Program-made: the position numbers and the translations under genes
Shown: piece by piece, positions 52,172 through 63,340 of the stretch
How the letters are laid out: each line of letters opens with the position of its first letter
How positions within the stretch are numbered: position 1 is the stretch's first letter
Origin: an uncultured Lachnospiraceae bacterium
Lineage (GTDB): Bacteria; Bacillota; Clostridia; Lachnospirales; Lachnospiraceae
Assembly: GCA_900316665.1 (NCBI GenBank)
Contig: ONDV01000002.1
Coordinates: 1 to 64,000, forward strand
DNA length: 64,000 nt
Reading direction: 5' to 3'
The notes under the pieces: generated by a model
Told to the model about the DNA's origin: nothing
The model's database searches: none
The model's input: only the letters and a program-made list of their open reading frames with translations

Positions 52172-53704
52172 ATGGTCACAAAAATAATAAAAATCGATCC
52201 GGACAATCCGGACAAAGAGGCTCTGAAAGAAGCATGTGAAATATTAAAAAGCGGAGGTCTGGTTGCCTTTCCTACAGAGACTGTATACGGTCTCGGAGGT
52301 GATGCCAAAAACAGATATGCGTCAGAGAAGATTTATGCCGCAAAAGGAAGACCATCTGATAATCCCCTGATCGTGCATATACATGATTTCAGCGAACTTG
52401 AAGAAATAGCGGCTAATGTTCCTGACAGTGCGAGAAAGCTGGCAGACCGTTTCTGGCCAGGTCCCTTGACCATGATTCTTCCGAAGAATAATGTGATCCC
52501 ATTGGAAACTACAGGCGGGCTTGATACCGTCGCAGTGAGAATGCCAAGCCATCCTGTGGCCAGGGCGCTTCTGACTCTATCAAATGTAATGGTTGCGGCT
52601 CCGTCAGCGAACACTTCAGGCAGACCCAGCCCCACGCTTGCTGAGCATGTGGAAGAAGATCTGTCAGGCAAGATCGACTGCATAATTGACGGCGGTCCTG
52701 TGAATATAGGCCTGGAATCAACCATCGTCGATCTGTCATCACCCGTGCCTACAATTTTAAGACCCGGATATATCAATAAGGCTATGCTTGAAGAAGTGCT
52801 TGGAGAGGTGAATATAGATCCCGGTATCCTGGATTCAAACGCAAATAAGAATATCAGACCGAAAGCACCTGGAATGCGCTACAGGCACTATGCTCCCAAA
52901 GGCGACCTTACAGTTGTGGAGGGAGATGAATCTGTCGTAATAAAAAAAATAAACGACCTTGTCGAAAAAGATAAAAAAGACGGCAAAAAGACCGGTGTAA
53001 TAGCGACGGTTGAGACAAAGGACATGTATCATTGTGATAATGTCCTTGTGGCAGGCGACAGGAATGACGAATATACGATTGCGCATAATCTCTATGATGT
53101 CCTGAGAAAATTCGATGAACTTGGTACCGAGAAGATGTATTCGGAGAGCTTTGAAACGCCGAAAATCGGCATGGCCATTATGAACAGATTATTGAAGGCT
53201 GCCGGTCACAGGGTAATTCATGCAGAAGATAATAAAAGTGTATTAAGGTTGCAGGATTTCAGGAGAGTCATATTTGCTGCCGGGAACGGAATATGCCGCG
53301 CTCCGATGGCTGCCGGAATTCTTATTAAGCTTTTACCTGAGAATTCTCCCGTGGAGGTTCTGTCGAGAGGACTGGTGGTACCGTTTCCCGAACCTCTCAA
53401 TCAGAAGTCGGAAGCTGTGATGGCAAGCAACGGAATTTCTTTTGAAGGCTTTGAATCAAGAGAGCTTCTTAATGAGGAAATTACTGATAAAACCATAGTG
53501 ATAACGATGGACGAGAAACAGAGAAAATTTATTCTCGACAAGTATCCGTCAGCAAATGAGAATAATACAAGAGTTCTGGCTCAAATGGCCGGAGAGGAGC
53601 TTGAGACCATGGATCCATACGGTGGTTCGCTCGCAAAGTACGGGCTCTGCTTCGAGGCTATGAAGACTTCGCTTCAAAAGGTTCTTTCGTCCGGAGAAGA
53701 ATGA
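52172..53704 (+). CDS. Sua5-type threonylcarbamoyl-AMP synthase fused to inactive LMW phosphatase
   Basis: A 510-residue fusion. Residues 1-340 are Sua5/TsaC, which makes threonylcarbamoyl-AMP for tRNA t6A (VAFPTETVYGLGG, AAKGRPSDNPLIVHI, and the extra Sua5 domain around MRYRHYAPKGDL). Residues 365-510 are a low-molecular-weight tyrosine phosphatase domain. The P-loop should read Cys-X5-Arg, but here the first position is Ala370 (AGNGICRAP), so the domain lacks its nucleophile. The start is at 52172; a TTG at 52154 overlaps the upstream stop. Confidence 0.88.
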   Translation: MVTKIIKIDPDNPDKEALKEACEILKSGGLVAFPTETVYGLGGDAKNRYASEKIYAAKGRPSDNPLIVHIHDFSELEEIAANVPDSARKLADRFWPGPLTMILPKNNVIPLETTGGLDTVAVRMPSHPVARALLTLSNVMVAAPSANTSGRPSPTLAEHVEEDLSGKIDCIIDGGPVNIGLESTIVDLSSPVPTILRPGYINKAMLEEVLGEVNIDPGILDSNANKNIRPKAPGMRYRHYAPKGDLTVVEGDESVVIKKINDLVEKDKKDGKKTGVIATVETKDMYHCDNVLVAGDRNDEYTIAHNLYDVLRKFDELGTEKMYSESFETPKIGMAIMNRLLKAAGHRVIHAEDNKSVLRLQDFRRVIFAAGNGICRAPMAAGILIKLLPENSPVEVLSRGLVVPFPEPLNQKSEAVMASNGISFEGFESRELLNEEITDKTIVITMDEKQRKFILDKYPSANENNTRVLAQMAGEELETMDPYGGSLAKYGLCFEAMKTSLQKVLSSGEE

Positions 53705-53713
53705 GGAGGTTGA

Positions 53714-54202
53714 ATGGTGAGCGACAAGCGCAGGGATTATATCTCTTGGGATGAATATTTTATGGGCGTTGCTTTTCTGTCGGGAATGCGATCAAAAGAT
53801 CCGCATACTCAGGTAGGCGCATGCATAGTCAGTCAGGATAACAAAATTCTGTCTATGGGATACAATGGTTTTCCAAATGGCTGCTCTGATGATGAATTTC
53901 CGTGGAAGAGAGAGGGCGAGCCGCTGGAGAATAAATATTTTTACACTACTCACAGCGAGCTTAACGCCATATTAAATTACAGAGGAGGGTCTCTTGAAGG
54001 CTCAAAGCTTTATGTGTCGCTTTTTCCATGCAACGAATGCGCCAAGGCCATTATCCAGGCAGGAATAAAGGAAATAATTTATGACTCGGATAAATACGAG
54101 CATACTCCTTCTGTGATTGCGTCAAAGAGAATGCTGAGGGCTGCCGGCGTTAAATTCAGAAAATATGAGAGAACCGGCAGAGAGTTAAAAATCAGCTTGT
54201 AA
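53714..54202 (+). CDS. Deoxycytidylate deaminase (ComEB type)
   Basis: A 162-residue dCMP deaminase making dUMP for dTMP synthesis. The zinc motif THSEL (HxE) and PCNEC (PCxxC) are intact, with GYNGFPNGCSD typical of dCMP deaminases. AGGAGG precedes the start. Confidence 0.93.
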   Translation: MVSDKRRDYISWDEYFMGVAFLSGMRSKDPHTQVGACIVSQDNKILSMGYNGFPNGCSDDEFPWKREGEPLENKYFYTTHSELNAILNYRGGSLEGSKLYVSLFPCNECAKAIIQAGIKEIIYDSDKYEHTPSVIASKRMLRAAGVKFRKYERTGRELKISL

Positions 54203-54223
54203 TTTCGGGAGGATTGCTGTATC

Positions 54224-54466
54224 GTGAAGAGGAAAGAAACGGGAAAGATTATCGTCTTGCTCGGTATGATAGGGCAGGTTACCGTGACTATGCTGGTTCC
54301 GGTTTTTATTTGTACTTTTTTGGGCTGGCTGGTCGGGAAGAAAATCGGGTTGCTTTGGATATCGGTGATAGGTTTCTTTATCGGAGCCGTTTCCGGTTTC
54401 CTGAGCGTATATAAAGTGGTTGAGAGGTATATTGAAAGGGATAAGGACGATACAAAACGCGCTTAA
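54224..54466 (+). CDS. atpZ: AtpZ-like F0 accessory protein
   Basis: An 80-residue protein with two membrane helices, of the AtpZ/AtpI type that precedes F-ATPase operons and aids assembly or Mg/Ca entry. It starts with GTG at 54224 after GGGAGG. It is the first gene of the ATP synthase cluster. Confidence 0.75.
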   Translation: MKRKETGKIIVLLGMIGQVTVTMLVPVFICTFLGWLVGKKIGLLWISVIGFFIGAVSGFLSVYKVVERYIERDKDDTKRA

Positions 54467-54488
54467 GCGACTGAATGAGGGACTTCCC

Positions 54489-54854
54489 ATGCTGGTGGGG
54501 TCGATACTTGCCTGGGGAGCTTTAGTCGGTATTGCGTTAATATGGTTTTTCAGTGACAAATTAAGATTTGTCACGGGACTTGCAACGGGAACCGGGCTTG
54601 CTGTTTTTATGGCAGTTCATATATCGATGGTAGTCAGGGATTCCATCGACGGCAGCAAGAGTCCTGTAAGGTTAAAGATAATGGCGGCAATGAGATATCC
54701 TGTGGTGCTTCTTGTGATGGTGATCATGTGTGTCACAAAAGCCGGTTCGCCGATACCGGCCTTTCTGGGTCTTATCGGACTGAAAGCAGGAGCTTATTTT
54801 ACGATTCTTCGCATAAACAAAAGGGAGCTGCACCAGAGCGTGATTGACAGCTGA
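54489..54854 (+). CDS. atpI: ATP synthase subunit I
   Basis: A 121-residue protein with four predicted membrane helices, between atpZ and atpB where atpI normally lies. The ATG at 54489 follows GAGGG at a good distance; an in-frame TTG at 54420 overlapping atpZ would add 23 residues. Confidence 0.7.
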   Translation: MLVGSILAWGALVGIALIWFFSDKLRFVTGLATGTGLAVFMAVHISMVVRDSIDGSKSPVRLKIMAAMRYPVVLLVMVIMCVTKAGSPIPAFLGLIGLKAGAYFTILRINKRELHQSVIDS

Positions 54855-54875
54855 TTAATAAGGGGGCTTTTTCTT

Positions 54876-55890
<1,015 letters not shown>

Positions 55891-55923
55891 CGACCACAGA
55901 CATTAGAGGAGGAACGGTCAGAT

Positions 55924-56439
55924 ATGACAAGATTATTCAATCTGGATTTCCAGCTTGTGCACGATACGGTGCTGCTGGCTATATCCGTTTTCTTCCTGTT
56001 TCTCATTATGTCCCATCTTCTCTTTAATCCCGTAAGGGATTTCCTGGAGAAGAGACGTAAAAAAATCGCTGATCAGCTGAAGAATGCAGAGGATTCTGAG
56101 AAAGACGCACAGGCGCTTAAGGCGGAATATGAGGCGAAGCTGAAAAATGCCGATAAAGAGGCTGAGTCTATACTGGTGGAAGCCAGGGCTAAGGCTAAGA
56201 AAAACGGCGAGCGCATCATATCTGAGGCAAGCGAAGAGGCGTCGAGGATCATTGCGAGAGCGAAGGATGAGGCGGCGCTTGAGGAGAAACGGGCTGAAGA
56301 CGACATAAAGCAGGAAATCATCAGGGTGGCGTGTGCCATGGCGGGAAAGATTGTATCCGTAAATATGAATGAGGATACAGAGAACCGTCTTCTGGATGAG
56401 ACCTTAAGCGAAATAGGAGAGAAGACATGGCAAGACTGA
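55924..56439 (+). CDS. atpF: ATP synthase F0 subunit b
   Basis: A 171-residue subunit b: one N-terminal membrane helix (residues 12-32) and a long charged coiled-coil stalk (residues 40-150). Start follows AGGAGG. Overlaps atpH by 13 bases. Confidence 0.95.
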   Translation: MTRLFNLDFQLVHDTVLLAISVFFLFLIMSHLLFNPVRDFLEKRRKKIADQLKNAEDSEKDAQALKAEYEAKLKNADKEAESILVEARAKAKKNGERIISEASEEASRIIARAKDEAALEEKRAEDDIKQEIIRVACAMAGKIVSVNMNEDTENRLLDETLSEIGEKTWQD

Positions 56440-56978
56440 TATCTGAAATCTACGGGAATGCCATGTACGAACTGGCGGTTGAAGAACCTTTACGCATGGA
56501 TGATTTTGAAGCTGAGGCAAACGCTCTTAAAGATATCTTGAAGGCGAACCCGGACTTCATAACCGTAATGACTCATCCCGAAATAAGCGGTGAAGAGAAG
56601 AGCGCTCTTATTGACAGCACTTTTTCCGGCTCTGTATCGGATGAAATACTTGAGCTTATGCACATTCTTTCCGACAAGCATCATTTCGGAAAAATTATGG
56701 ATGTGCTGAATGACTTTACAGCCAGAGTGCGTGAATTTAAGCGCGAAGGAAATGCCATTGTAACATCAGCGGTGGAGCTGAATGACGGACAAAAGCAGAA
56801 GATAGAGAAGAGACTGATAGAGACTACGGATTATGACACTATCGACATTGATTACAGGATCGATCCTGCGCTTCTGGGAGGATTGATAATAAGAATCGGT
56901 GACCGTGTGGTTGACAGCAGTGTCAGAACCGCGATTTCGGATCTTCGCCGCGATCTGCTTTTATTACAGTTAAGGTAG
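56427..56978 (+). CDS. atpH: ATP synthase F1 subunit delta
   Basis: A 183-residue delta subunit: helical N-terminus (EIYGNAMYELAVEE), and the C-terminal signature DPALLGGLIIRIGDRVVDSSVRT. It links the b stalk to the top of F1. Confidence 0.93.
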   Translation: MARLISEIYGNAMYELAVEEPLRMDDFEAEANALKDILKANPDFITVMTHPEISGEEKSALIDSTFSGSVSDEILELMHILSDKHHFGKIMDVLNDFTARVREFKREGNAIVTSAVELNDGQKQKIEKRLIETTDYDTIDIDYRIDPALLGGLIIRIGDRVVDSSVRTAISDLRRDLLLLQLR

Positions 56979-56990
56979 GTGAGACAGTTC

Positions 56991-58502
56991 ATGAATCTTA
57001 AACCGGAAGAGATTAGCTCGGTTATCAGGGAAGAGATGAAGAAATATGCGTCAAAGCTTGAGGTATCGGATGTGGGCACTGTTGTTCAGACAGCTGACGG
57101 TATCGCGCATATTCATGGTCTCAAGAACGCAATGCAGGGAGAGCTTCTGGCTTTTCCAAATGATATCTACGGCATGGTCATGAATCTTGATGAAGACAGT
57201 GTCGGCGCCGCATTGCTTGGAGACGCTGACGCAGTCCGGGAAGGCGATGAAGTAAAGACAACAGGCCGTGTAGTGGAGGTCCCTGTAGGAGATGCAATGC
57301 TCGGAAGAGTAGTGAATGCTCTGGGGCAGCCTATAGACGGCAAAGGACCGATACAGACCGACAAGAGACGGCGCGTAGAAAGAGTGGCTTCAGGAGTAAT
57401 ATCAAGAAAGTCAGTCGATACTCCTCTCCAGACCGGTATCAAGGCAATCGATTCCATGATCCCGATTGGACGCGGACAGAGAGAGTTGATTATTGGTGAT
57501 AAGCAGACAGGAAAGACTGCCATTGCCATAGATACTATAATCAACCAGAAAAAAGAAGGCGTGAAATGTATATATGTGGCAATTGGGCAGAAGCAGTCCA
57601 CAGTTGCAAATATTGTAAAGACGCTTGAAGAAAATGGAGCTATGGCTTATACGGTCGTCGTTGCTGCCACAGCATCAGAGCTGGCTCCTCTTCAGTATCT
57701 GGCTCCCTATGCGGGCTGCGCTATTGGTGAGGAATGGATGGAAAACGGCGAGGATGCCCTGATCATATATGATGATCTTTCGAAGCACGCTCAGGCTTAC
57801 AGGACACTCTCACTTCTTTTGAGAAGACCGCCAGGAAGAGAAGCATATCCGGGAGACGTATTCTATCTGCATTCGAGACTTCTTGAAAGAGCCGCAAAGC
57901 TTTCTGACAAGCTGGGAGGAGGTTCACTCACAGCGTTGCCGATTATTGAAACACAGGCAGGAGACGTATCGGCATACATTCCAACGAATGTTATCTCGAT
58001 TACAGACGGACAGATATATCTGGAGACAGATGCTTTCAATGAGGGATTCAGACCCGCAATAAATGCAGGCTTGTCAGTATCCAGAGTCGGCGGCGCAGCG
58101 CAGATAAAGGCTATGAAGAAAATAGCCGCTCCAATAAGAGTGGAACTAGCTCAGTACAGAGAACTCGCATCTTTTGCCCAGTTCGGATCAGAACTTGACA
58201 AATCGACAGCAGAGCAGCTGGCAATGGGAGAGAGAATAAGAGAGATGCTGAAGCAGCCTCAATATGAGCCTATGAGCGTAGAGCATCAGATACTTATTAT
58301 CTATGCAGCCACAAAGAAATACCTTCTGGATATTCCTACAGCTGATGTGCTTCAGTTTGAAAAGGCGCTGATTGAAATCGTGGAGACAAAATATCCGGAA
58401 ATAACCGAGTCGATCAGGACGAGTCATGAGATCTCGGCGGAGACAGAAGAAAAATTAAAGAGCGCGATTGAAGAATGCAAAGGAAGCTACAAAGATAATT
58501 AG
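56991..58502 (+). CDS. atpA: ATP synthase F1 subunit alpha
   Basis: A 503-residue alpha subunit. Walker [24 protein letters not shown] and [21 protein letters not shown] are intact. The start at 56991 follows AGGTGAG; an upstream GTG lacks support. Confidence 0.97.
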   Translation: MNLKPEEISSVIREEMKKYASKLEVSDVGTVVQTADGIAHIHGLKNAMQGELLAFPNDIYGMVMNLDEDSVGAALLGDADAVREGDEVKTTGRVVEVPVGDAMLGRVVNALGQPIDGKGPIQTDKRRRVERVASGVISRKSVDTPLQTGIKAIDSMIPIGRGQRELIIGDKQTGKTAIAIDTIINQKKEGVKCIYVAIGQKQSTVANIVKTLEENGAMAYTVVVAATASELAPLQYLAPYAGCAIGEEWMENGEDALIIYDDLSKHAQAYRTLSLLLRRPPGREAYPGDVFYLHSRLLERAAKLSDKLGGGSLTALPIIETQAGDVSAYIPTNVISITDGQIYLETDAFNEGFRPAINAGLSVSRVGGAAQIKAMKKIAAPIRVELAQYRELASFAQFGSELDKSTAEQLAMGERIREMLKQPQYEPMSVEHQILIIYAATKKYLLDIPTADVLQFEKALIEIVETKYPEITESIRTSHEISAETEEKLKSAIEECKGSYKDN

Positions 58503-58519
58503 AAGGCAGGTGATATGTC

Positions 58520-59377
58520 ATGGCCTCGATGCGTGATATCAAAAGAAGAAAATCAAGCATTACAAGTACACAGCAGATTACCAAGGCCATGAAGCTTGTA
58601 GCGACAGTCAAGCTGCAGAAGGCAAGAGCGAGGGCTGAAGGAAACGATCCATATTTCAGATATATGTACCGCACTATTCAGACTATGCTTGGTGAGACTG
58701 AATCTTTTGATCATCCTTATCTTACCGGAGGCGTGTCGGATAAGAAAGCTCTGGTTGTGATTACAAGTAACAGGGGACTGGCCGGCGGATACAATCAGAA
58801 TATAGTAAAACAGGTGTTATCATCCGGAATTGACAGAAATGACGCTATGATAATAAGTATAGGTCAGAAAGGACGTGACGCTCTTTCGGGAAGAGGTTAT
58901 GAAATTTCTTCTGATTATTCGGAGATGATTGATGAACCGTGCTTTTCAGACGCGCAGAAGATAGCATTGGAGCTGCTGGACAAATACAAAAAAGGTGAGA
59001 TAGGAGAGATATATCTGTTTTATACTCATTTTAAAAATACTGTTTCTCATATTCCGACCAAAATAAAGCTCCTGCCTGTGGAAAAGGAAGATGAAAAGGA
59101 AGATACAGAAACTCATGGTCTTAAGATGAATTATGAGCCGAGTGTAGAAGAGGCGCTTGAACAGATAATACCGTCTTATGTGACAAGTATTTTGTATGGT
59201 GCGATGGCAGAGTCAAGCGCAAGTGAAAACGGAGCCAGGATGCAGGCAATGGATTCAGCTACCGATAATGCCAGCGATCTCATAGATGAGCTGACACTGA
59301 GGTATAACCAGGCGCGTCAGAGTTCTATCACTCAGGAGCTTACGGAGATAGTAGCAGGCGCTGAGAGTCTGGCATAG
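58520..59377 (+). CDS. atpG: ATP synthase F1 subunit gamma
   Basis: A 285-residue gamma subunit: N-terminal MASMRDIKRRKSSITSTQQITKAMKLVATVKL and the C-terminal rotor helix SENGARMQAMDSATDNASDLI. AAGGCAGGTG precedes the start. Confidence 0.97.
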   Translation: MASMRDIKRRKSSITSTQQITKAMKLVATVKLQKARARAEGNDPYFRYMYRTIQTMLGETESFDHPYLTGGVSDKKALVVITSNRGLAGGYNQNIVKQVLSSGIDRNDAMIISIGQKGRDALSGRGYEISSDYSEMIDEPCFSDAQKIALELLDKYKKGEIGEIYLFYTHFKNTVSHIPTKIKLLPVEKEDEKEDTETHGLKMNYEPSVEEALEQIIPSYVTSILYGAMAESSASENGARMQAMDSATDNASDLIDELTLRYNQARQSSITQELTEIVAGAESLA

Positions 59378-60799
<1,422 letters not shown>

Positions 60800-60819
60800 T
60801 AATGCTTTAAGAGGTTGAG

Positions 60820-61227
60820 ATGGCTGATAATGAATTTACGGTTCAGATAATCACTCCTGACAGAGTATTCTATGAGGGAAGTGTGTCTATGGTTGAATTC
60901 AATACCAGAGAAGGCGAGATTGGAGTATATAAGGATCATATTCCACTGACAAGTGTGCTTTCGCCGGGAATTGTAACGCTTCATGAAAACGGAGGCTTGA
61001 AAGAAGCAGCTGTTCATTCCGGTTTTGCGCAGATTCTGCCGGATAAAGTGACGATGCTGGCGGAAATTGCCGAATGGCCTGATGAGATTGATGTGGAGCG
61101 CGCGAAGAGAGCGGAGAAACGCGCAAGAGATCGTATAGCAAGACATGATAAAAATCTGGATCTTGTGCGCGCAGAGACGGCGCTGAGAAAGTCTCTTGTG
61201 AGACAGAATCTGGCAGAATACAGATAA
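60820..61227 (+). CDS. atpC: ATP synthase F1 subunit epsilon
   Basis: A 135-residue epsilon subunit: a beta-sandwich (FTVQIITPDRVFYEGSV, TREGEIGVYKDHIPL) and two C-terminal helices. Last gene of the operon, followed by a terminator. Confidence 0.96.
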   Translation: MADNEFTVQIITPDRVFYEGSVSMVEFNTREGEIGVYKDHIPLTSVLSPGIVTLHENGGLKEAAVHSGFAQILPDKVTMLAEIAEWPDEIDVERAKRAEKRARDRIARHDKNLDLVRAETALRKSLVRQNLAEYR

Positions 61228-61271
61228 AAAAAGGCGTTTGAAAAGCTTTATGCTTTTCAAACGCCTTTTTG
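61227..61271. terminator. atp operon terminator
   Basis: A perfect long stem (AAAAAGGCGTTTGAAAAGC and its complement) with T tract; it can also end the convergent greA transcript. Confidence 0.95.
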
Positions 61272-61292
61272 GATCATATAAAAACAATTCGG

Positions 61293-61802
61293 CTAGAAGG
61301 AGCGGAGATCATCGTCTCCGTTAGTGGTGCTGTCAATTTTAAGGATTTTCACATCATAATTTACATCAGGTGAGACATGCACGGTGACCGTTTCACCCTC
61401 GTGATGGTGCATAATAGCCTTCGCAAGAGGAGATTCGACATCAAGTCTGCCCTCCATTGAGTTGGAACGGATGGAAGTTGTGATCTTAAATGTCTGTTCT
61501 TCATCATCATCGGGATAATAAATGGTAACGGTATTATTTATGCAGACTTCACCTGATACGGATTTATCTGAAATGACAGTAGAATTCTTTAATACGTTTT
61601 CCAGATAGCGGATGCGGGACTCGTTTTGATTTTTCGCTTTTTTAGCGGCATATAGCTCGAAATTTTCCGAATAATCTCCCTGAGCCCGGGCTTCCTTTAC
61701 TTCATCGAGAAGTTTGTGCCTGGTAACAACCTTCCTCTCGTTTAGCTCCTCTTTTATTTTTTCAACATCCTGTGCTGTAAGATACTGATGAGTTCCTGAC
61801 AT
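61293..61802 (-). CDS. greA: Transcript cleavage factor GreA
   Basis: A 169-residue GreA/GreB-type factor that rescues backtracked RNA polymerase. The N-terminal coiled coil has EARAQGDYSENFELYAAKKAKNQNE with the acidic tip residues, then the FKBP-like domain. The start at 61802 follows GGAGGAAAT; a longer frame reaches into the tRNA-Ser gene. Confidence 0.9.
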   Translation of the reverse strand: MSGTHQYLTAQDVEKIKEELNERKVVTRHKLLDEVKEARAQGDYSENFELYAAKKAKNQNESRIRYLENVLKNSTVISDKSVSGEVCINNTVTIYYPDDDEEQTFKITTSIRSNSMEGRLDVESPLAKAIMHHHEGETVTVHVSPDVNYDVKILKIDSTTNGDDDLRSF

Positions 61803-61854
61803 ATTTCCTCCAAAAAACGACCGTTCCCGGAAAAGAGGAACGGTCATGATACAG

Positions 61855-61942
61855 CGGAGAGCAAGGGATTCGAACCCTCGCACCGGTAACCCGGCCTAGC
61901 GCATTTCGAGTGCGCCCCCTTGAACCGCTTGGGTAACTCTCC
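61855..61942 (-). tRNA. tRNA-Ser(CGA)
   Basis: An 88-base class II tRNA on the minus strand. Acceptor GGAGAG/CTCTCC, D-arm with AAGCGGTTCAAGG, anticodon loop CTCGAAA (anticodon CGA, Ser UCG), a long variable arm and T-arm GGTTCGAATCC. Discriminator G, no encoded CCA. Confidence 0.96.
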
Positions 61943-62065
61943 ATAAAAAGCAGATATCATATTACAATATTAATGATAATTTATCAAGATAGATTATCAA
62001 ATTCATGTTATAATCAATAAAAATGCGTGAAAGGCAAGAGAATATATGCTAATGAGAGGCATTTT

Positions 62066-63316
62066 ATGGAATTACCTAAGATAGATCTTAAAAATATTGA
62101 ATTTCCAAAAGTTGATATCAAAAAGCTGAAAACGGCTCTGTCGGAGAAGACAGCATCAGGAGATAATACGGAAATATCTTTTAACAAGCCTGATGAGAAT
62201 AAGGATCTTTTCATGCTGGACGGACGACTGGCCGATCATGGCATTGACATGTGGAGGCAGATGTTCATCGGACATAATAAAGAGACCGGTGATGAGAAAA
62301 TCTTTTTCATTGATTTCATTGCAGTAAACCCGGGGAATGGCGGACCGGATCCGGTATTTGGTCAGCTCCCTGAAAATAAAAAAAGCGGGAAAAGACCATC
62401 ATATCTTATGATACATGCCGGTGCATATGGTGAAAAACCGATTCAGCTCCAAAGGTATTTCGGATGGGATAATGTGACGATAAAAGCGGACGCTCCCTTC
62501 CTCATAAGCGCTGATAATTGTTTCCTGTCTGAGTCAAGGACTCTTGGAATGATAGGAGTAAGTGAGGAAGAGGCCACGGAACATCCGGAATGGATGACAA
62601 ATGCCGGAAACATGATCTGGGATCTGAAGATAGATAAGAAAATTGCCTTTAATGCAGGATATGGAACAGGAAAGGTTTTCAGAGACAGCGACGCTTCGCA
62701 GATATACTGGCATATTCAGGGAATGAAGACAGAATATTCGGGCGACGTCTCATTAAATGGCGTATTATATCATATAGATCCGGAAACATCCTATGGCTAT
62801 GCCGATAAAAGCTGGGGATCCGATATCGCAAAGCCGGTGATATGTCTTTCTTCATCAGATCTTTATGATAATAAGACCGGAGAGAGGCTGTATAACAGCG
62901 CATTTACAATAGGCGGAGGAAATTTCAGGGTCGGTCCCATAAAGCTTAGTAATAAGCTGATGTCTGCATTCTGGATAGAAGGACGACCTTACGAATTCAA
63001 TTTTTCTAAGGTGTGGACAATGACCAGGACGGTGGCCAAGGTCAAGAAAAACAAAAATGAGATAGTCTGGAGAATAGAGCAGGAGACACCGATCCATAAG
63101 GTGTCTGCAGAACTTAGATCTCCGATAAAGGAAATGGTCAGAGAGAGATATGAATCTCCTGACGGAGAAGCGTATGCCGGAAATATCATGTCTGGCGGCA
63201 GCGGCACAGGAGAGATCAGGATATACACAAAAAAGATCTCATTGAAAAATAAATGGGAATGGGAACTCGCAGAAGAGCTGACTGCGTCTCATGTCTTATG
63301 TGAATACGGCAGATAA
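62066..63316 (+). CDS. Tocopherol cyclase-like (AttH/lipocalin-type) protein
   Basis: A 416-residue protein resembling the tocopherol-cyclase-like family (PF14249): the block IYWHIQGMKTEYSGDV and GYADKSWGSD is typical, with beta-rich N- and C-terminal barrels. Plant relatives cyclise quinones, but bacterial members such as this have no known reaction. The start at 62066 follows GAGAGG. Confidence 0.8.
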   Translation: MELPKIDLKNIEFPKVDIKKLKTALSEKTASGDNTEISFNKPDENKDLFMLDGRLADHGIDMWRQMFIGHNKETGDEKIFFIDFIAVNPGNGGPDPVFGQLPENKKSGKRPSYLMIHAGAYGEKPIQLQRYFGWDNVTIKADAPFLISADNCFLSESRTLGMIGVSEEEATEHPEWMTNAGNMIWDLKIDKKIAFNAGYGTGKVFRDSDASQIYWHIQGMKTEYSGDVSLNGVLYHIDPETSYGYADKSWGSDIAKPVICLSSSDLYDNKTGERLYNSAFTIGGGNFRVGPIKLSNKLMSAFWIEGRPYEFNFSKVWTMTRTVAKVKKNKNEIVWRIEQETPIHKVSAELRSPIKEMVRERYESPDGEAYAGNIMSGGSGTGEIRIYTKKISLKNKWEWELAEELTASHVLCEYGR

Positions 63317-63340
63317 TTTCTGTAATGAAGGGAGCAATAA

